Shown here one piece after another: positions 33,310 to 44,413 of a DNA stretch of 64,000 nucleotides. Each line of letters starts with the position of its first letter. The stretch's first letter is position 1. The notes beneath the pieces were generated by a model. The model worked only from the letters and a program-made list of their open reading frames with translations. It made no database searches and was not told where the DNA came from. This stretch comes from Cyanophora paradoxa (Eukaryota > Glaucocystophyceae > Cyanophorales > Cyanophoraceae), in contig QPMI01000560.1 of assembly GCA_004431415.1 (NCBI GenBank), positions 1 through 64,000 on the forward strand, given 5' to 3'. The position numbers were made by a program, and so were the translations under genes.

Positions 33310-36300
33310 ATGAGCTCCCCGCGGGTGCGCCCGACGATGTCTTTCGTCAGCGACAGCGCGCCCCCGCCGAAGAACATACGCGCCTGTGTCCGCATCCGCG
33401 GTGGTGCGGCCGCCCTCCGCTGCCTCCGAGAGGCGGCTCACGGTCCGGAGCAGGGCGTGTGGGCATGCTGGGTTCCGGGGAGGGCTGCGTGCGCCCCGCC
33501 GGGGAGTCCTCGATCGAGTTCACGCGGGACGAGGCGGCGACGCCGCGCGGGGCGCGGGCGTACGACTTCGACCGGGTGTTCGGGCCGGGGGCGACGCAGG
33601 AGGAGGTCTTCGCGGCGGCGGTGGCGCCCTCGCTGGGGGAGTACCTGCGCGGCTTCAACGCCGCGGTGCTCGCGTACGGGCAGACGGGGAGCGGCAAGAC
33701 GTACACCATGCAGGGCGTCCCCGGCGAGGTCGGCGCCGTCCAGCGCTCCCTCCGCCATATCTTCGCCGCCCGCGCCGCCGCCGCCGCCGCCGGGCAGGAG
33801 CCCTGGGCCGTCACCCTCTCCATGCTCGAGATCTACAACGAGGTGCGCGGGTGCCCGGGCGGGCGGAGCCGGCGGGGCCTCACGCGCCGCAGACGCTGCT
33901 CGACCTGCTCGCCAAGCCGGCCGCGGGGGCCGACGGGGCCCCCTCCGGGCCCCGCCTGCGTGCGCCCCGCCCCGCCGGCCCCGGCTCGGCGGGGGCTGAG
34001 GGGGCGGGCGCAGAGATCATGACGGACGCGACGGGCCAGATCCGCATCCCGGGGCTCTCGGAGGTGGCGGCGGAGAGCGCGGAGGAGGCGGAGGCGGCGG
34101 TGATGGCGGCTGTGGAGCGGCGGCAGACGGCGGCGACGCGCGCCAACGAGGTCTCCTCGCGCTCGCACTGCGTCCTCTGGGTCCGCACGCGCTTCCGCGT
34201 GGCGGAGGCCGTCGTCCAGCCCTCCCTCTACCTCGTCGACCTCGCCGGCTCCGAGAACGCCGACCAGACGGGCGGCGAGGCGCGCCGCCAGCAGGAGAGC
34301 TCCAAGATCAACACCTCCCTCCTCACCCTCAACAAGGCCCGCCCGCGCTGGCACCGCCCCGGACCGCGCCGGCGCGGGCGCTGACGGGGGCGGGGCAGGT
34401 GATCGAGCTGCTGGCGGAGCGTTGCCGCGCAATGGCGGCGCAGAGCGCGGCGCTCAACGCCTCGCTCACGTCCCCCGCGGCGGCGGTGGCGGCGGCGGCG
34501 GCGGCAGGGCCGCACATCCCGTACCGCACCTCGCTGCTCACGCGGCTGCTCCAGCCGGCGCTCGACGGCGGCGCGGCGACGTGCCTCGTGGCGTGCGTCT
34601 CGGCGGAGCCGGCGGCGGCGCCCGTGACGCTGCGGACGCTGGAGTACGCGCGCAAGGCGGCGGCGATCCAGCTGCGGCTCTCGCGGGCGCGGGTGCAGCC
34701 GGAGAGGGGCGAGGCGCCGGCGACGCCGCAGGCGCGGGGCGAGGCGGAGGCGGCGCTGGAGGCGCGCCTCGCGGAGCTGCAGCAGCGCGCGGCGCAGAGC
34801 GAGGACGAGGCGGGGGCGCTGCGGGCGGCGCTGGCGCGGGCGCGGGCGGCGCTGCAGGCGGAGCGGGAGGAGCGGGAGGCGGAGGGGGCCGGGCTGCGCG
34901 CCGAGGCCGCCCGCCTCGCCGCCGACCTCGCCGACGCCCGCGAGGCCCGCTCGGCGGGGGCGGAGGAGCTGCGGGTCGCCCACGCCGCGCTCGCCGAGTG
35001 CCGCGCCCGTGCCGCCAAGGCCGAGGTTCGCCTGGCTCCCTCCTTCAGCCTCCTTGAGGTTCACGCGAGGTGCCTCCCTTGAGCTTTTCGGCAGGGACGG
35101 CGACGGCCCTCGAGGCGAGCTGGAGGCGGCGCGGGGGAGTCGGAGCGGTGGCGGGGCGCGCTCGCGGGGAGCTCGCGGCGGCGCGGGCGGCGGCGCAGGC
35201 GTCGCTGGCGGGGCGGCGGCCGAGGCGGACGGCCTCCGCGCCGCCCTTGCGCAGCGCGACGCCGACCTCGCCGCCGCCCGCCGCGCCCTGGAGGAGGCGC
35301 GTGGGGAGCTGGGGCGGCTGCGGGGCGAGCGCGACGACGACGACCTGCGCATCGCGGAGAGCGAGGCCCGGCGGGCGACGCAGGCCGCACAGCACGCGGC
35401 CGCCATCCTCCAGCTCAGCGCCGAGCTCAGCGACATGCGCGCCATGGCCACCGGCCGCGCCGCCGGCCGCCGCCCGCTCGCCGGGGAGGGCGAGGGGAGC
35501 TCGGCGGCGGTCGGGGCGGCGGCGGCGCAGGCGGCGGCGGCTGGGGAGGCGGCGCGACGGCTGGAGCGGCAGCTGCGGGAGGCGCGGCTGGAGGCGGCGG
35601 CGGCGCGGGAGGAGCTGGCGGCGGTGCGGGGCACGCTGCAGGGCAAGGAGTGCCTCTGGGAGGAGGAGCGCCGCCGCTCGAGCGCGAGCTGGCCGTCCTG
35701 CGCGCCGCCGGCGGCCGCGGCCCCCGCGGGCCTCCCCGGACCCCGACGCGCCCTCGTCGTCGAGGTCTGCGCCCGCGCCGCGCCCCGCCGCCGCCGCGCC
35801 GCCGCCCGGTGACGCCCCGCAGACGTCGACGTCGGGGCGGAGCCTGGCCGGCTCGAGCGCGGCCTCCGGGGCCGGCTCGAGCGAGGCCTCGGGCTCGAGC
35901 CGCAGCCTGGGCGACGGCGAGGCGCCGGCGCGCGGGCGCCGCCGCCGGAGCAGCGAGTCCAGCGGCTCCGAGGACGGCGCAGACGCGGAGGGCGCCGCCC
36001 GCAACCGCCGCCGCCGCCTCTCCCACCCCATCGCCGCGGCGGGGCCCGGGCCGGCCGCCGTGCAGGCACAGGCGGCGGGGCGGGCGGCGCTGGCGGCGCT
36101 GCAGGCGCGGCGGGACGAAGCGCTCGGATTCCTGCAGGCGCGGCTGGAGGAGCTGCAGGGGGCGGCCGGGGGCGATGCGGCGACGGCGGCGGCGCGGCGG
36201 CAGCAGCGGCGGCGGCTGGAGGCGGCCCTCGCCGGCCTGCAGGCGGCCTACGAGCACGGCCTCGAGCGCATCGGGCGGCTGCAGGGCCCCGGCGAGGCCG

Positions 36301-36413
36301 ACGCGGCGGGGGCGGCGGCGCGGGCGCTGGAGCGGCGGCACGAGGAGATCCTGCGGCAGGCCGGGGTGGACCCCGCCGCCTGCACCGACTTCCGCGTCAT
36401 CGTCCAGATCTAG
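33310..36413 (+). CDS. Kinesin B, N-terminal motor with long coiled coil
   Basis: Paralogue of kinesin A in opposite orientation. Start ATG 33310 gives MSSPRVRPTMSFVSDSAPPP then ACVRIR; an intron leads to SIEFTRDEAATPRGARAYDF. P-loop GQTGSGKTYTMQG near 33685, switch I NEVSSRSHC near 34150, switch II LVDLAGSEN near 34235, the GC-AG intron 34337-34398, then VIELLAERCRAMAAQSAALN, PHIPYRTSLLTRLLQPALDG and LRTLEYARKAAAIQLRLSRA. The frame at the motor end is intact here. A coiled coil runs through about 36000 (GLRAEAARLAADLADAREAR, ARRLERQLREARLEAAAARE) and the tail ends QAGVDPAACTDFRVIVQI, stop 36411-36413. The head then neck order indicates an N-kinesin, plus-end directed by family rule; the subfamily is not assigned. 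A few C-terminal frame joins need introns. Confidence 0.87.
33509..34952 (+). repeat. Inverted-repeat arm B: near-identical kinesin motor tract
   Basis: Partner of 30869-32310. The arms are separated by about 1.2 kb of unlike sequence. Confidence 0.8.
34337..34398 (+). other. GC-AG intron in kinesin B (62 nt)
   Basis: Exon ends AACAAG, intron starts GCCCGCCCG, holds GCGCTGACG, ends CGGGGCAG; next exon GTGATCGAG. The join TLNK/VIELLAERC is in phase 0 and conserved in both kinesin copies. Confidence 0.75.
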
Positions 36414-36947
36414 TCTCAGCAGCTAGCCGCCCGCCCGGCTCGCAGCAACGAGGCCAGGTTTTTTGATTCGTGAAGGGTATATTTTTTTGCATGCGGCATC
36501 AGAAATCGGGCTGCGGCCGCCGCGCGGCATGGGATGCCTGGGATGCCTGGGGGGTGGTTGTCGGGCTGCAGTTTGCGATCGATTTGCAACATCTCATCAT
36601 GGCATGATCAGCGGCTGAGCTACGTATACGTATACGTGCGTGCAGCAAAATACGCGTACAGCTTAGGAGTAGCTAGTGATATACCACCCGGGAATCTTAT
36701 GGGCGAACACGACGCAGGCTGCAGGGAGCGCCTGCTTTACCATCTCTTGAAGCGTGACCTGAGGGAAATGCATTTAAATTTGGCAAGCTAAGTGAGAATT
36801 CGAAATTGGAGCTAAGCTTGCACGCAGGCCCACCTCGTCCTCTTGCTCACGAGTGGAGCCAAAGATGCCATGAGATACTCGTAGACAGACCTGCAAAAGT
36901 TGCGGCAATCACGATCACGATCAGGGGCGGCGCCCGCGGCGCGCGGG
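36414..36947. other. Tail-to-tail gap, AT-richer
   Basis: Between the kinesin B and F-box stops. Contains poly-T words, GTATACGTATACGTG (36625-36640), a short direct repeat TGGGATGCC (36532-36550) and GAATTCGAAATT near 36796. No gene or RNA recognised. Confidence 0.5.
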
Positions 36948-39370
36948 CTAGCGCATGCATGAGCACGCGCAGCGAATAATATATGCACTGACCTCTATAT
37001 CAGTCACGCTGGCGGAGCAGCCAGCAAAGGCAGAAAGGTTGTCCAGCCTCGTCTGGCAGACACCACCATAAATGGTGGTGACGAGGGTGAGGCGGCCGAG
37101 TGTGCCGTTGGCCAGCGCTAGCGCCGCAGCAATCTCTGCAAAGCGAAAGGCGGCGATCTCCGCATTGCGATCAAAGTCGACGTTGAGCAACAGCACAAGG
37201 GAAAGACGCCCGGGTGCTCTCCGAGCCAGCGATGTGATGGGCTCGAGCTCTTCCGCCCTCGGATACTCTGCCCCATGCAGTGTGGATGGGCTAGCGTGCA
37301 CGTGGATGCAATGTGCCGCAGATCTAGAGAGCCTCGAAGCGCACCGAGCTGCAGGACGAGTTCAACGAGGGAGGCGGAGCAATCGAGGGCCTTCTCGAGC
37401 GCGAAGAGGCGGCTGGCGATCGACGCGAGGACCTCACGATCGGGCTCAAAGGTACCGTGTGATTTTTTGTGCGCGTACATGCCTCCGGAGGTGCTGAAGT
37501 GCGAATTTAAGTGCAGCGGTCCCAGGCTGCGGAGCGCAGGACAGGAGCCAATATTCGCCAGATCCTCATTCGAAAGATTCGACAACGTTAAATACGGGAA
37601 ATCGCAATTGGCCTTCTGCAGGGCGGGTAGTAAATGTAACGCGGGTCCGCCGAATAAGCGGACAACGAACGAATGAGCCCGATAGGCACTGAAGGGCGGT
37701 GAGGCGCGGAAGTGCGCGCAGAGCAGCGGGAGAAAGCTCCATTCCCTTGCAGTAAATCCTGCTGAATGCATGATGCTGCAATTGTAATGACAAATTAAAG
37801 TACGGTAGGATGATGCGCACACCTCTTGAGAGAGCGCGCAGCAGGCCCGGAGGCAAGGCCCTCGATCAGGGGCGCGAGGTCGTGCACGAAGTAGGGTTCG
37901 AAATCGGGACCGCCGCCGTAACGACGGATGCCGTATTTAAACTCTCTCGTGAAAGCAGTGAGTTGCTCAAGACAGGCGAGGGAGGCGAGGTCTTGGCCGG
38001 CCTCAAACGTCCCGAGAGTAATTTCCAGCTGCGCTCGCAAGCTTTGAGTACGAATCGGTCTAGATCAAGATCTAGATCTAGAGAGCTCGCAAGGCCGCAG
38101 AGGCGCACCCACTTGAGGCGCGGGAGGCATAGGGCAAGGGAGGCGGCGGTGGGGCGTTCGACTGAGCAGCAGCCTGGGAGGCAGAGGCTTTCGAGGTTCA
38201 TGAAAGGTCGGAGGAGGTCGTCGATTCCGCGAAGAAAGGGGAAGCCACGTGCTTGTCCAGGGGTTCGGGCAAGAGCGCAGCGTTCGTCCCCAGGCATACG
38301 AGCTAAAAAGTCGAAGCCCAACGCAGCAGCCCCCATGCGCTGAGCGGGATGCGCTAAGCAGTTGGCTAGGCCCAGAGGCGCCCCAAGCAGAGAGGGACAG
38401 GCCCGTACGGCACCGTAGGGCGGCGGCAAGCGGGTGCCATTACGTACACAGCAGGCGCAGAGCCAGCGTAAGACAGAGAGAACAAGAGAACAAGGACGTC
38501 GACAGACAGCAAGCGAGCGCCGCGCAGGGCAAGCGAGGGCCCAGGGCTAAAATAAGCGGGCCAGTTGGCAACAACGTGGCACCAGGAATAGCAGGCTACA
38601 AAGGGTACAAGGCAAGGCAAGCTGCCGGCTTAGAGCCGACGACCAGGGCTAGCTGGGAGTCGGAAAGTGGGCGGCACAACGTTAGAATGACAGCTGCAGC
38701 TGGAGCTCGCGTAGCGAAGGGCAAGGCTGCAGAGCGTGGGACAGGTGGCGGCCGCAGTGCCTGAAGGAGAGAGGGCAGCGAGCATATCGACGACACAGGA
38801 AGCACGAACGTTGACATGCGGGCAATCGATGTCGACGCTGCTTAGACCGCCGCTTGCCGCCGCGCACGCCGAGATGAGCGAGCGGACGCCGGGCCAGGGG
38901 CTCCTCTCGCACAGCATGTCACCGATTTTCTTAAAGCTGGCGGAGACAAACTCTAGATCTTCGAAGTGCACCCGCACGCGCAGCGCCGCGCCGGGGGCGA
39001 CGCGGATCCACCGCCGTGGTCGCGATAATGATCGGTTTGATGACGATCTCAAACCGGCCCGCCGGCTCGGCCCTGCCGCGTCCGCACCAAGGTCGCCGCC
39101 GACCAGGAGGCCCGCGAGCTGCCCCGCGCTCTCCTTGTGCCTCGCGAAAAGGTCCACATTGCGCCAGAGAATCGCCTCCGCCGTCTCCCGCAAGCGGCGG
39201 CAGACTGCGCGCGCTGCCGCGGCCGCGCGCAGTCCAGCGCGCTCGAGAATGTGTGCCAGGACCTCATCGGGCAGCTGCTCGAACGAAGAGGCGCATACTT
39301 CTGCGACCGCGCCTGCTGCGGCAGCGCCTTTAAAGGCTCGAGGTTCGCCCGATTTCCCCCGCTTTCCCAT
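36948..39370 (-). CDS. F-box protein with LRR-like C-terminal part (paralogue 1)
   Basis: Predicted substrate receptor of an SCF ubiquitin ligase. Start ATG 39370 gives MGKRGKSGEPRAFKGAAAAG, then the F-box SSFEQLPDEVLAHILERAGL with AAAAARAVCRRLRETAEAIL and WRNVDLFARHKESAGQL. Then WIRVAPGAALRVRVHFEDLE. Leucine-rich segments follow after introns: LESLCLPGCCS, LPRLKWVRLCGLASS, LEQLTAFTREFKYGIRR, LSNEDLANIGSCPALRSLGP, LVELVLQLGALRGSLDLRHI, RRAPGRLSLVLLLNVDFDRN and LDNLSAFAGCSASVTDIEVS, ending CACSCMR with stop 36948-36950. A GATCTA microsatellite at 38056-38081 reads as repeated Leu-Asp if exonic. The gene at 53577-55620 is a clear paralogue with the same order of segments. Divergent from the methyltransferase, 206 bp. 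Confidence 0.78.
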
Positions 39371-39576
39371 CGCGCTGAGTGTGGATGTCGTCAGCAGACA
39401 ATCAATGCAAGGGGCGAGGAGCAGAGGGCGACCTGAAGTCAATAAACTCACTCTAATGGTGCTCCGATGGCTCTCTGATGCGCCGCGCGCGGAACGGCCG
39501 CGAGCGAGAGCGCAAGCGCGCTGAGCGAGAATAATCCCCCGGCTGGAGTTGAACGCAATCGAAAATCTCATCAGCG

Positions 39577-41305
39577 ATGTTCGTCCAGCCAGCGCCAGCC
39601 GTAGCCGCGCAGCGTTCGGCCGCCTCTCTGTTCGAGCAGCGGCGCTCGCTCGTCTGCGGCCACCGCCGGGTTCGGAGCGTACGCCAGCCGTCGCGCGTCT
39701 TCGAGCCTGAGCTGGCGGCGTCCGCGGAGACGCAGACGCCCGCACAGTCCACCTCTTTCAAAGACGGTGCGCTCCGCGGCACGCGTGACGCTCGGGTGGG
39801 GCGCTGACGTCGACGCGCGGTTGCTTGTTAGCTGCGCTCGCTGCGCTCGTCAAAGGCGTGCTCAACATCGAGCCGCTCGCGTCGCTCCTGAAGAAGCAGG
39901 CTAGGAAGGTACGCCGCGTCCCGCGCCCCGGCGCCCAGCCCCGCTGCAGCGGGTCGCGCGCGTGACTCGGCCCCAGACCATCACCAAGCGCGCCGAGAAG
40001 ATGGGCCTCGACTGTGCGCTCCGAGAACCTCCATGCCGCCAGAGCGCGCCGCAGCTAAGGCCTGGGCCCCGCGCGTGCGCAGGGACGCGGCGCGTGGAGG
40101 AGCTGAAGGCGGAGGACCTGGAGGGCTACATGGCCCGCGTCGAGAACAAGGGACTGAAGATCCCGTGCGCTCCCGCCTCGCCTCGAGCGCCCTCGGCGAT
40201 CCCTCTGACCCCCGCGCCAGCGAGTACTACAAAGTGGACGTGCGGCGCCTGCCTGGCGCTTCGCCCCGCTCCACGCGCGCGCGCCCCTGACGCGCCGACA
40301 GTTCCACACGTACCCGTCGGGCAACCTGAGCTGGGAGGCCGCCACTGAGGTGCGCGGGGGGCCGCGGTCGGGCCGGGGGCGGGTGCTGGGCAGGAGGATG
40401 GGGAAGAATTGGATGGCGGGGCGAGGCGGCGCCTCGTGCCTCCGGGGGCCGCGCCTCGCCGCTGACAGGCCTCCCCGGCGCAGATCGAGGTCTCCAGCGT
40501 CGCCGTGCACGCCTCCATCTACCCCGACTTGCCCATGTGCGTGTACCCCCTCTGTACCCCACCCACGAGCGTTGAGCGCGGGCGGGCGGGGGGCCAGGGA
40601 GGAGGGGGACAAGGCGCTGCGGGGGTCGTACAGCGCGAAGCTGCGGGAGCTGGTGCCCGGGGAGCCGGCGCGCGTCCTCGACGTCGGCTGCTCCACCGGC
40701 CTCTCCACCCTCGAGCTCGAGGAGCTGTACCCCGGCGCCGCCGTCACCGGCATCGACCTCTCGCCCTACTTCCTCGCCGTCGCCCGCCTCCGCGCCGACC
40801 AGCGCGGCTCCAAAACGTGCCGCCCCCCTGTACTCCTCCGGCCATCTACGTACCCCCGCCGCCGCTCACGCCTCGCGGGCGGCGGGCAGGGAGTTCGTGC
40901 ACGCGGCGGCGGAGGCGACGGGGCTGGCGGACGGGAGCGTGGACCTCGCCTCGATCTGCCTCGTCACCCACGAGCTGCCCCAGGCCCCCACCCGCCAGTG
41001 CGCCCAGCGCGCCCCGCAGGCATTCGCGCTCGAGGCCGAGCTCGGTGGGCAGGATGCTGCGGGAGATGCACCGGGTGGTGCGGCCCGGGGGGTACCTGGC
41101 GATGATGGACCAGGACCCCCACTCGGAGGTCTTCCGCCGCATGGCCCCCGCCCTCAAGACCCTCTTCCGCTCCACCGAGCCCTACCTCGAGGAGTACCAA
41201 GCCCTCGACATGCCCCAGGCCCTCCGCGAGGCCGGCTTCGAGGCCGTCACCGTCGCCTCCAACAGCCCCCGCCACCGCACCATCGTCGCCCGCAAGCCCC
41301 TCTAG
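39577..41305 (+). CDS. SAM-dependent class I methyltransferase, possibly organelle-targeted
   Basis: Start ATG 39577 opens MFVQPAPAVAAQRSAASLFE, a Ser/Arg/Ala-rich leader compatible with an organellar transit peptide. Exons then encode LAALVKGVLNIEPLASLLKK, TITKRAEKMGLD, VEELKAEDLEGYMARVENKG, FHTYPSGNLSWEAATE, IEVSSVAVHASIYPDLP, and LRGSYSAKLRELVPGEPARV. The SAM-binding motif I is LDVGCSTGLSTLELEELYPG (40680-40735), with VTGIDLSPYFLAVARLRADQ after it; motif II region REFVHAAAEATGLADGSVDL; then LREMHRVVRPGGYLAMMDQD, and the end REAGFEAVTVASNSPRHRTI with stop at 41303-41305. UbiE/methyltransferase-11-like; similar proteins with this N-terminal helical extension occur in plants and algae (from memory). 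Substrate unknown. About seven short introns. Confidence 0.82.
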
Positions 41306-41416
41306 AGCCCCGCCCCCGCACCCGGGCCCCGCCGCCCGTCTCTCCGTTCGCTCGCGCGAGGAAAGAGTACTGTACAGCACGCGTGGAGGAGAGGCGGGGC
41401 GGTCGAGGGGGGAGGG

Positions 41417-42584
41417 TCAGGTGAGGGAGTGGCGGCGGGAGCCGGAGCCGGAGGGGGGGTCGAGGGCGCCGAGGATGTCGCGGAGGCTGAGGGGCCGCTC
41501 GACCCTCGCGGGGTCCTCCATGAGGCCCACCAGCCGCCCCTCGGGCCCCCGCAGCCGCCCCGCCAGCGCTCCCACGTGCCCCCCCTCCAGCCGGTACACC
41601 TGGCGGGTACGCCTCAGCATCCGCGCGGGGCGGGGCGGGGCGGGGCGGGGCGGGGCGGGGCGGCGGGCCTCCCAGGCCTCGTTGGGGGTAGCCCCAAGCT
41701 TGCTGTAGAAGCCGATGGCCTTCTGGTTCCAGCGCAGCACGGACCACTCCATCCGCCCGCACTCCCGCTGCAGCGCGATCTGCCGCCGGGCTCGAGGGAC
41801 GCGCCCGGCGGGGGCCGAGCTCGAGCCGGGCGGGCGGGGCGCGCGCCTGGGCCATGGCGGCGAAGAGCTTGGTGCCGACGCCGCGGGCGCGCGCCGCCGG
41901 CTTCACGTACACGTCCTCCACGTACAGGTTCGGCCGGCACGCGAAGCTGCGCGCGCGCCGGAGCGCAGAGCGCGTGGGTCGGGGCGCGCGGTGCGGGCGC
42001 GGTGAGGGGCGGCGATCTCTGCGTGCGCGCACGTGGAGAAGGTGAAGTAGAAAATGGCGCATCCGACGGGCTTGAAGCCTTCCTCGACGTCTCCCGGCTC
42101 CGCCGCCCGGCGGTCTACGCCCAGCTCTGGGTCCAGGGCCGGCCGCTGCGGCGTCGAAGGCGCCGGCGGCTGTTGAGGCAGCTCCGCGTCGCCGGCCCCC
42201 GCGGCCGTGTACGTGCGGGGAAGGAAGGGGGACGCGAGGACGGACGGATCTTGCGAGGACGTGCGAGGATGATGAAAGGCGGGCTTGAGCGGCGAGCTCG
42301 TACTCGAAGAAGATGCGTCGCCTTCGGTGTCGACGGACTCGGCGATCAGCGCCTCGATGCTGGTTTCAGACACGTCAGCTAGTGCAGGCAAGCGCGTCAT
42401 ACGCGCTATCTCCATACACGGCACACGCGCACTAGGGCCGGGGTCCGAATAATGCGCGTCTCATCGAATCCTCGTCGCATTTGAAGGCCTCCTCCAGCTG
42501 CTCAAACTCGGCCAGATCGCGGAGGAGCTGCACGATAACGGGTACATCCTGCACGCTTGCGGGCCGTATTCTGACGTTCATCAT
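41417..42584 (-). CDS. GNAT N-acetyltransferase, SSAT-like, with a large insert
   Basis: Start ATG 42584 gives MMNVRIRPASVQDVPVIVQL, LRDLAEFEQLEEAFKCDEDS, the beta1-alpha1-alpha2 part of GNAT proteins. A low-complexity segment of about 110 residues follows (42380-42080: LPALADVSETSIEALIAESV, Ser/Pro-rich). The core resumes CAIFYFTFST, NLYVEDVYVKPAARARGVGT (beta4 and acetyl-CoA loop R/Q-x-x-G-x-G/A variant, about 41900), KLFAAMAQ, CGRMEWSVLRWNQKAIGFYS, KLGATPNEAWEA and a C-terminal extension QVYRLEGGHVGALAGRLRGP ending SGSGSRRHSLT, stop 41417-41419. The order YYFTF..LEDxxV..W..N..A..FY resembles diamine (spermidine/spermine) acetyltransferases. The insert is unusual and may be loop or partly intron. 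Confidence 0.78.
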
Positions 42585-43853
42585 GTTCGCCACTGCCTGC
42601 TGTGCGCTCGCCGGGCGCCGCGTGCCTGCAGCGAAGTCTGCCACGCTGGCTCTGCTCCGTACCCCGCGGCCGCAGCTGAAGTCCGGCGCGGCTTCGAGCG
42701 CTGCCGCTTTTTCGAAGTCGGCTACATTTGCAAGCGCATCGAAGATGACAGAAGCGGCGTTCCAGGCGGGCGGCGTAATTCCCGATGTGGTCGACCACGT
42801 CGGCGACGTGAAGCTCAAAGTAACTTACCCTGCTGGCACCGTCGCATTCGGGAATACGATGACTCCTACGCAAGTACGTGCGATCCCGTGCGATACGTTT
42901 GCGGCCACGTACGCGCCGCCGAATGTGACCTCTCTCCGCCGCCGCCGCCGCAGGTGCACTCCCCGCCGACCGTGAGCTTCGACTCTGCGCCCAACGAGTA
43001 TTTCACGCTGGTCATGACGGTAACGATTGCGTGCAAGCCCCAATTTCGCCCCTCACTCGCGCTCGCCGCAGGACCCCGACGCGCCGTCACGCGCTAACCC
43101 CAAGGTACTTGCGCACGCCGCGAAGCTCTGCGCCCGAGCTGAGCTGTGCCGATGAACTCCGCAGTTCCGCGAATGGTGCATCGGCGTTGCGGCGTGCATC
43201 GGAGGCGTATTCGGCGCTGCCTAGACCGAGCACCGGCCGCGGGGTTCGCTGCGCGTGCCGTGCCTCACGCGCGCGCGCGCAGGCACCACTGGGTCGTCGC
43301 CAACATCCCGGGCCACGACGTCGCCAAGGGCAAGACGCTCTCCGGTGCGCGCCCCGGTCGCGGCCCCGCTGAGAACCAACTAGCATGTGCCTGACGGATC
43401 CCTGCGACCACAGCGTACGTGGGATCCGGGCCCCCGAAGGTGCGCGCACGACGGGCGAGGGGGAGTGCTCGTGTCCGTGCGTGACGTTTTATCAGGGCAC
43501 GGGCCTGCACCGCTACTGCTTCCTGCTCTACAAGCAGCCGAGCGGCCCGATCGAGTTCCACGAGCCCATCCGCGGCAAGAACGGCGACGGCCGCGGCAAG
43601 GTCCCCCGCCTCTCCCCCGAAGCCAATCGGAGGCGAGACCCGACGCGTGCGCGGCGCGCGGCGCGCAGTGGTCGGCGAAGGCGTTCGCGGCGAAGTACCA
43701 CCTGGGGGACCCCGTCGGCGGCTGCTTCTTCCAGGCCCGCCGCCCCGCCCGGGGCCCTCGAGCTCCCGCCTCATCAGCTTGTGCCGCGCGCTCGAGCCGC
43801 CCCGCCCGCAGGCGGAGTGGGACGAGTACTCGGACAAGGTCTTCGACCCGTGA
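42583..43853 (+). CDS. Phosphatidylethanolamine-binding protein (PEBP/RKIP family)
   Basis: Small ligand-binding beta-fold protein; in other eukaryotes members act in lipid binding and kinase or flowering signalling. The core starts MTEAAFQAGGVIPDVVDHVG (ATG 42748); an upstream in-frame ATG at 42583 adds MFATACCALAGRRVPAAKSA, a leader resembling a mitochondrial or plastid presequence. Exons: LKVTYPAGTVAFGNTMTPTQ, VHSPPTVSFDSAPNEYFTLV, MTDPDAPSRANPK (DPDxP motif across an intron), [40 protein letters not shown] (GxPxGxHRY motif), SAKFAAK-like AKAFAAKYHLGDPVGGCFFQ and EWDEYSDKVFDP, stop 43851-43853. About 190 residues without the leader, as usual. If 42583 is used, its ATG overlaps the GNAT start on the other strand. 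Confidence 0.88.
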
Positions 43854-44413
43854 GGAGGCCAGCCCGTCCCACAGCGCGCGCCGGCCCGGCGGCCCGGCGG
43901 CTGCTCCGTCGCTCGCTCCCGCTGCGCCCGCTCCCCCGCTCATGTGTGAGCCGAGACTCGAGATCGACTCTGTAAATAACGTGTCTCGAATTCGAGTTCG
44001 GCTCTCTTCGCTTGGCTCCGAGGCTCCGGCTCGCCTCGGCCCCGGCGCGCGCAGCAGACGCAGAACGTGAACGCCAACAACCCTGGTGACCCGCGCTCCC
44101 CCAGGAATGCGGGAGCCCGTGCCAGGCGACGAATGACTGTACGGTTTGATTGTAGCAAGTACTAAGCTCTCCCGAGGAGGGGAGGCGGCGGGGAGGGGCC
44201 GGGGGGGTTAGGGGATGCGGCGGGCGAAAGAGGGGACGAGGCCTAGGGGCGCGGCTGGCCCAGAAAGAAAAGCGTGATGTCAAGGGGATGAAAAAAAAGT
44301 GAAAGGCGGGGGGGGGGAAGGCGGAGGCGGGGTACGGGAAAGTGCGAAAGTGAAGCGAGAGGAGCGGGGAGCCGACTCGAGGAGCCGGGGCGCGACGGCC
44401 GGCCCCCGCAGGA
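43854..44413. other. Tail-to-tail gap between PEBP and TBC genes
   Basis: Contains TGTAA at 43971-43975, CTCGAATTCGAG near 43984, a CGGTTTGATTG word near 44140 and a G/GA-rich plus strand from 44175 to 44350. No further gene seen; long frames here are shadows. Confidence 0.5.
43971..43975 (+). terminator. Possible TGTAA poly(A) signal of PEBP
   Basis: TGTAAATAACG stands 118 nt after the PEBP stop. Confidence 0.35.

Noticed and set aside
30869-34952. The kinesin inverted repeat as a pure assembly artefact
   Set aside because: The flanking N-terminal exons, promoter halves and C-terminal parts differ clearly, which a palindromic chimera would not show. Long reads should still confirm it.
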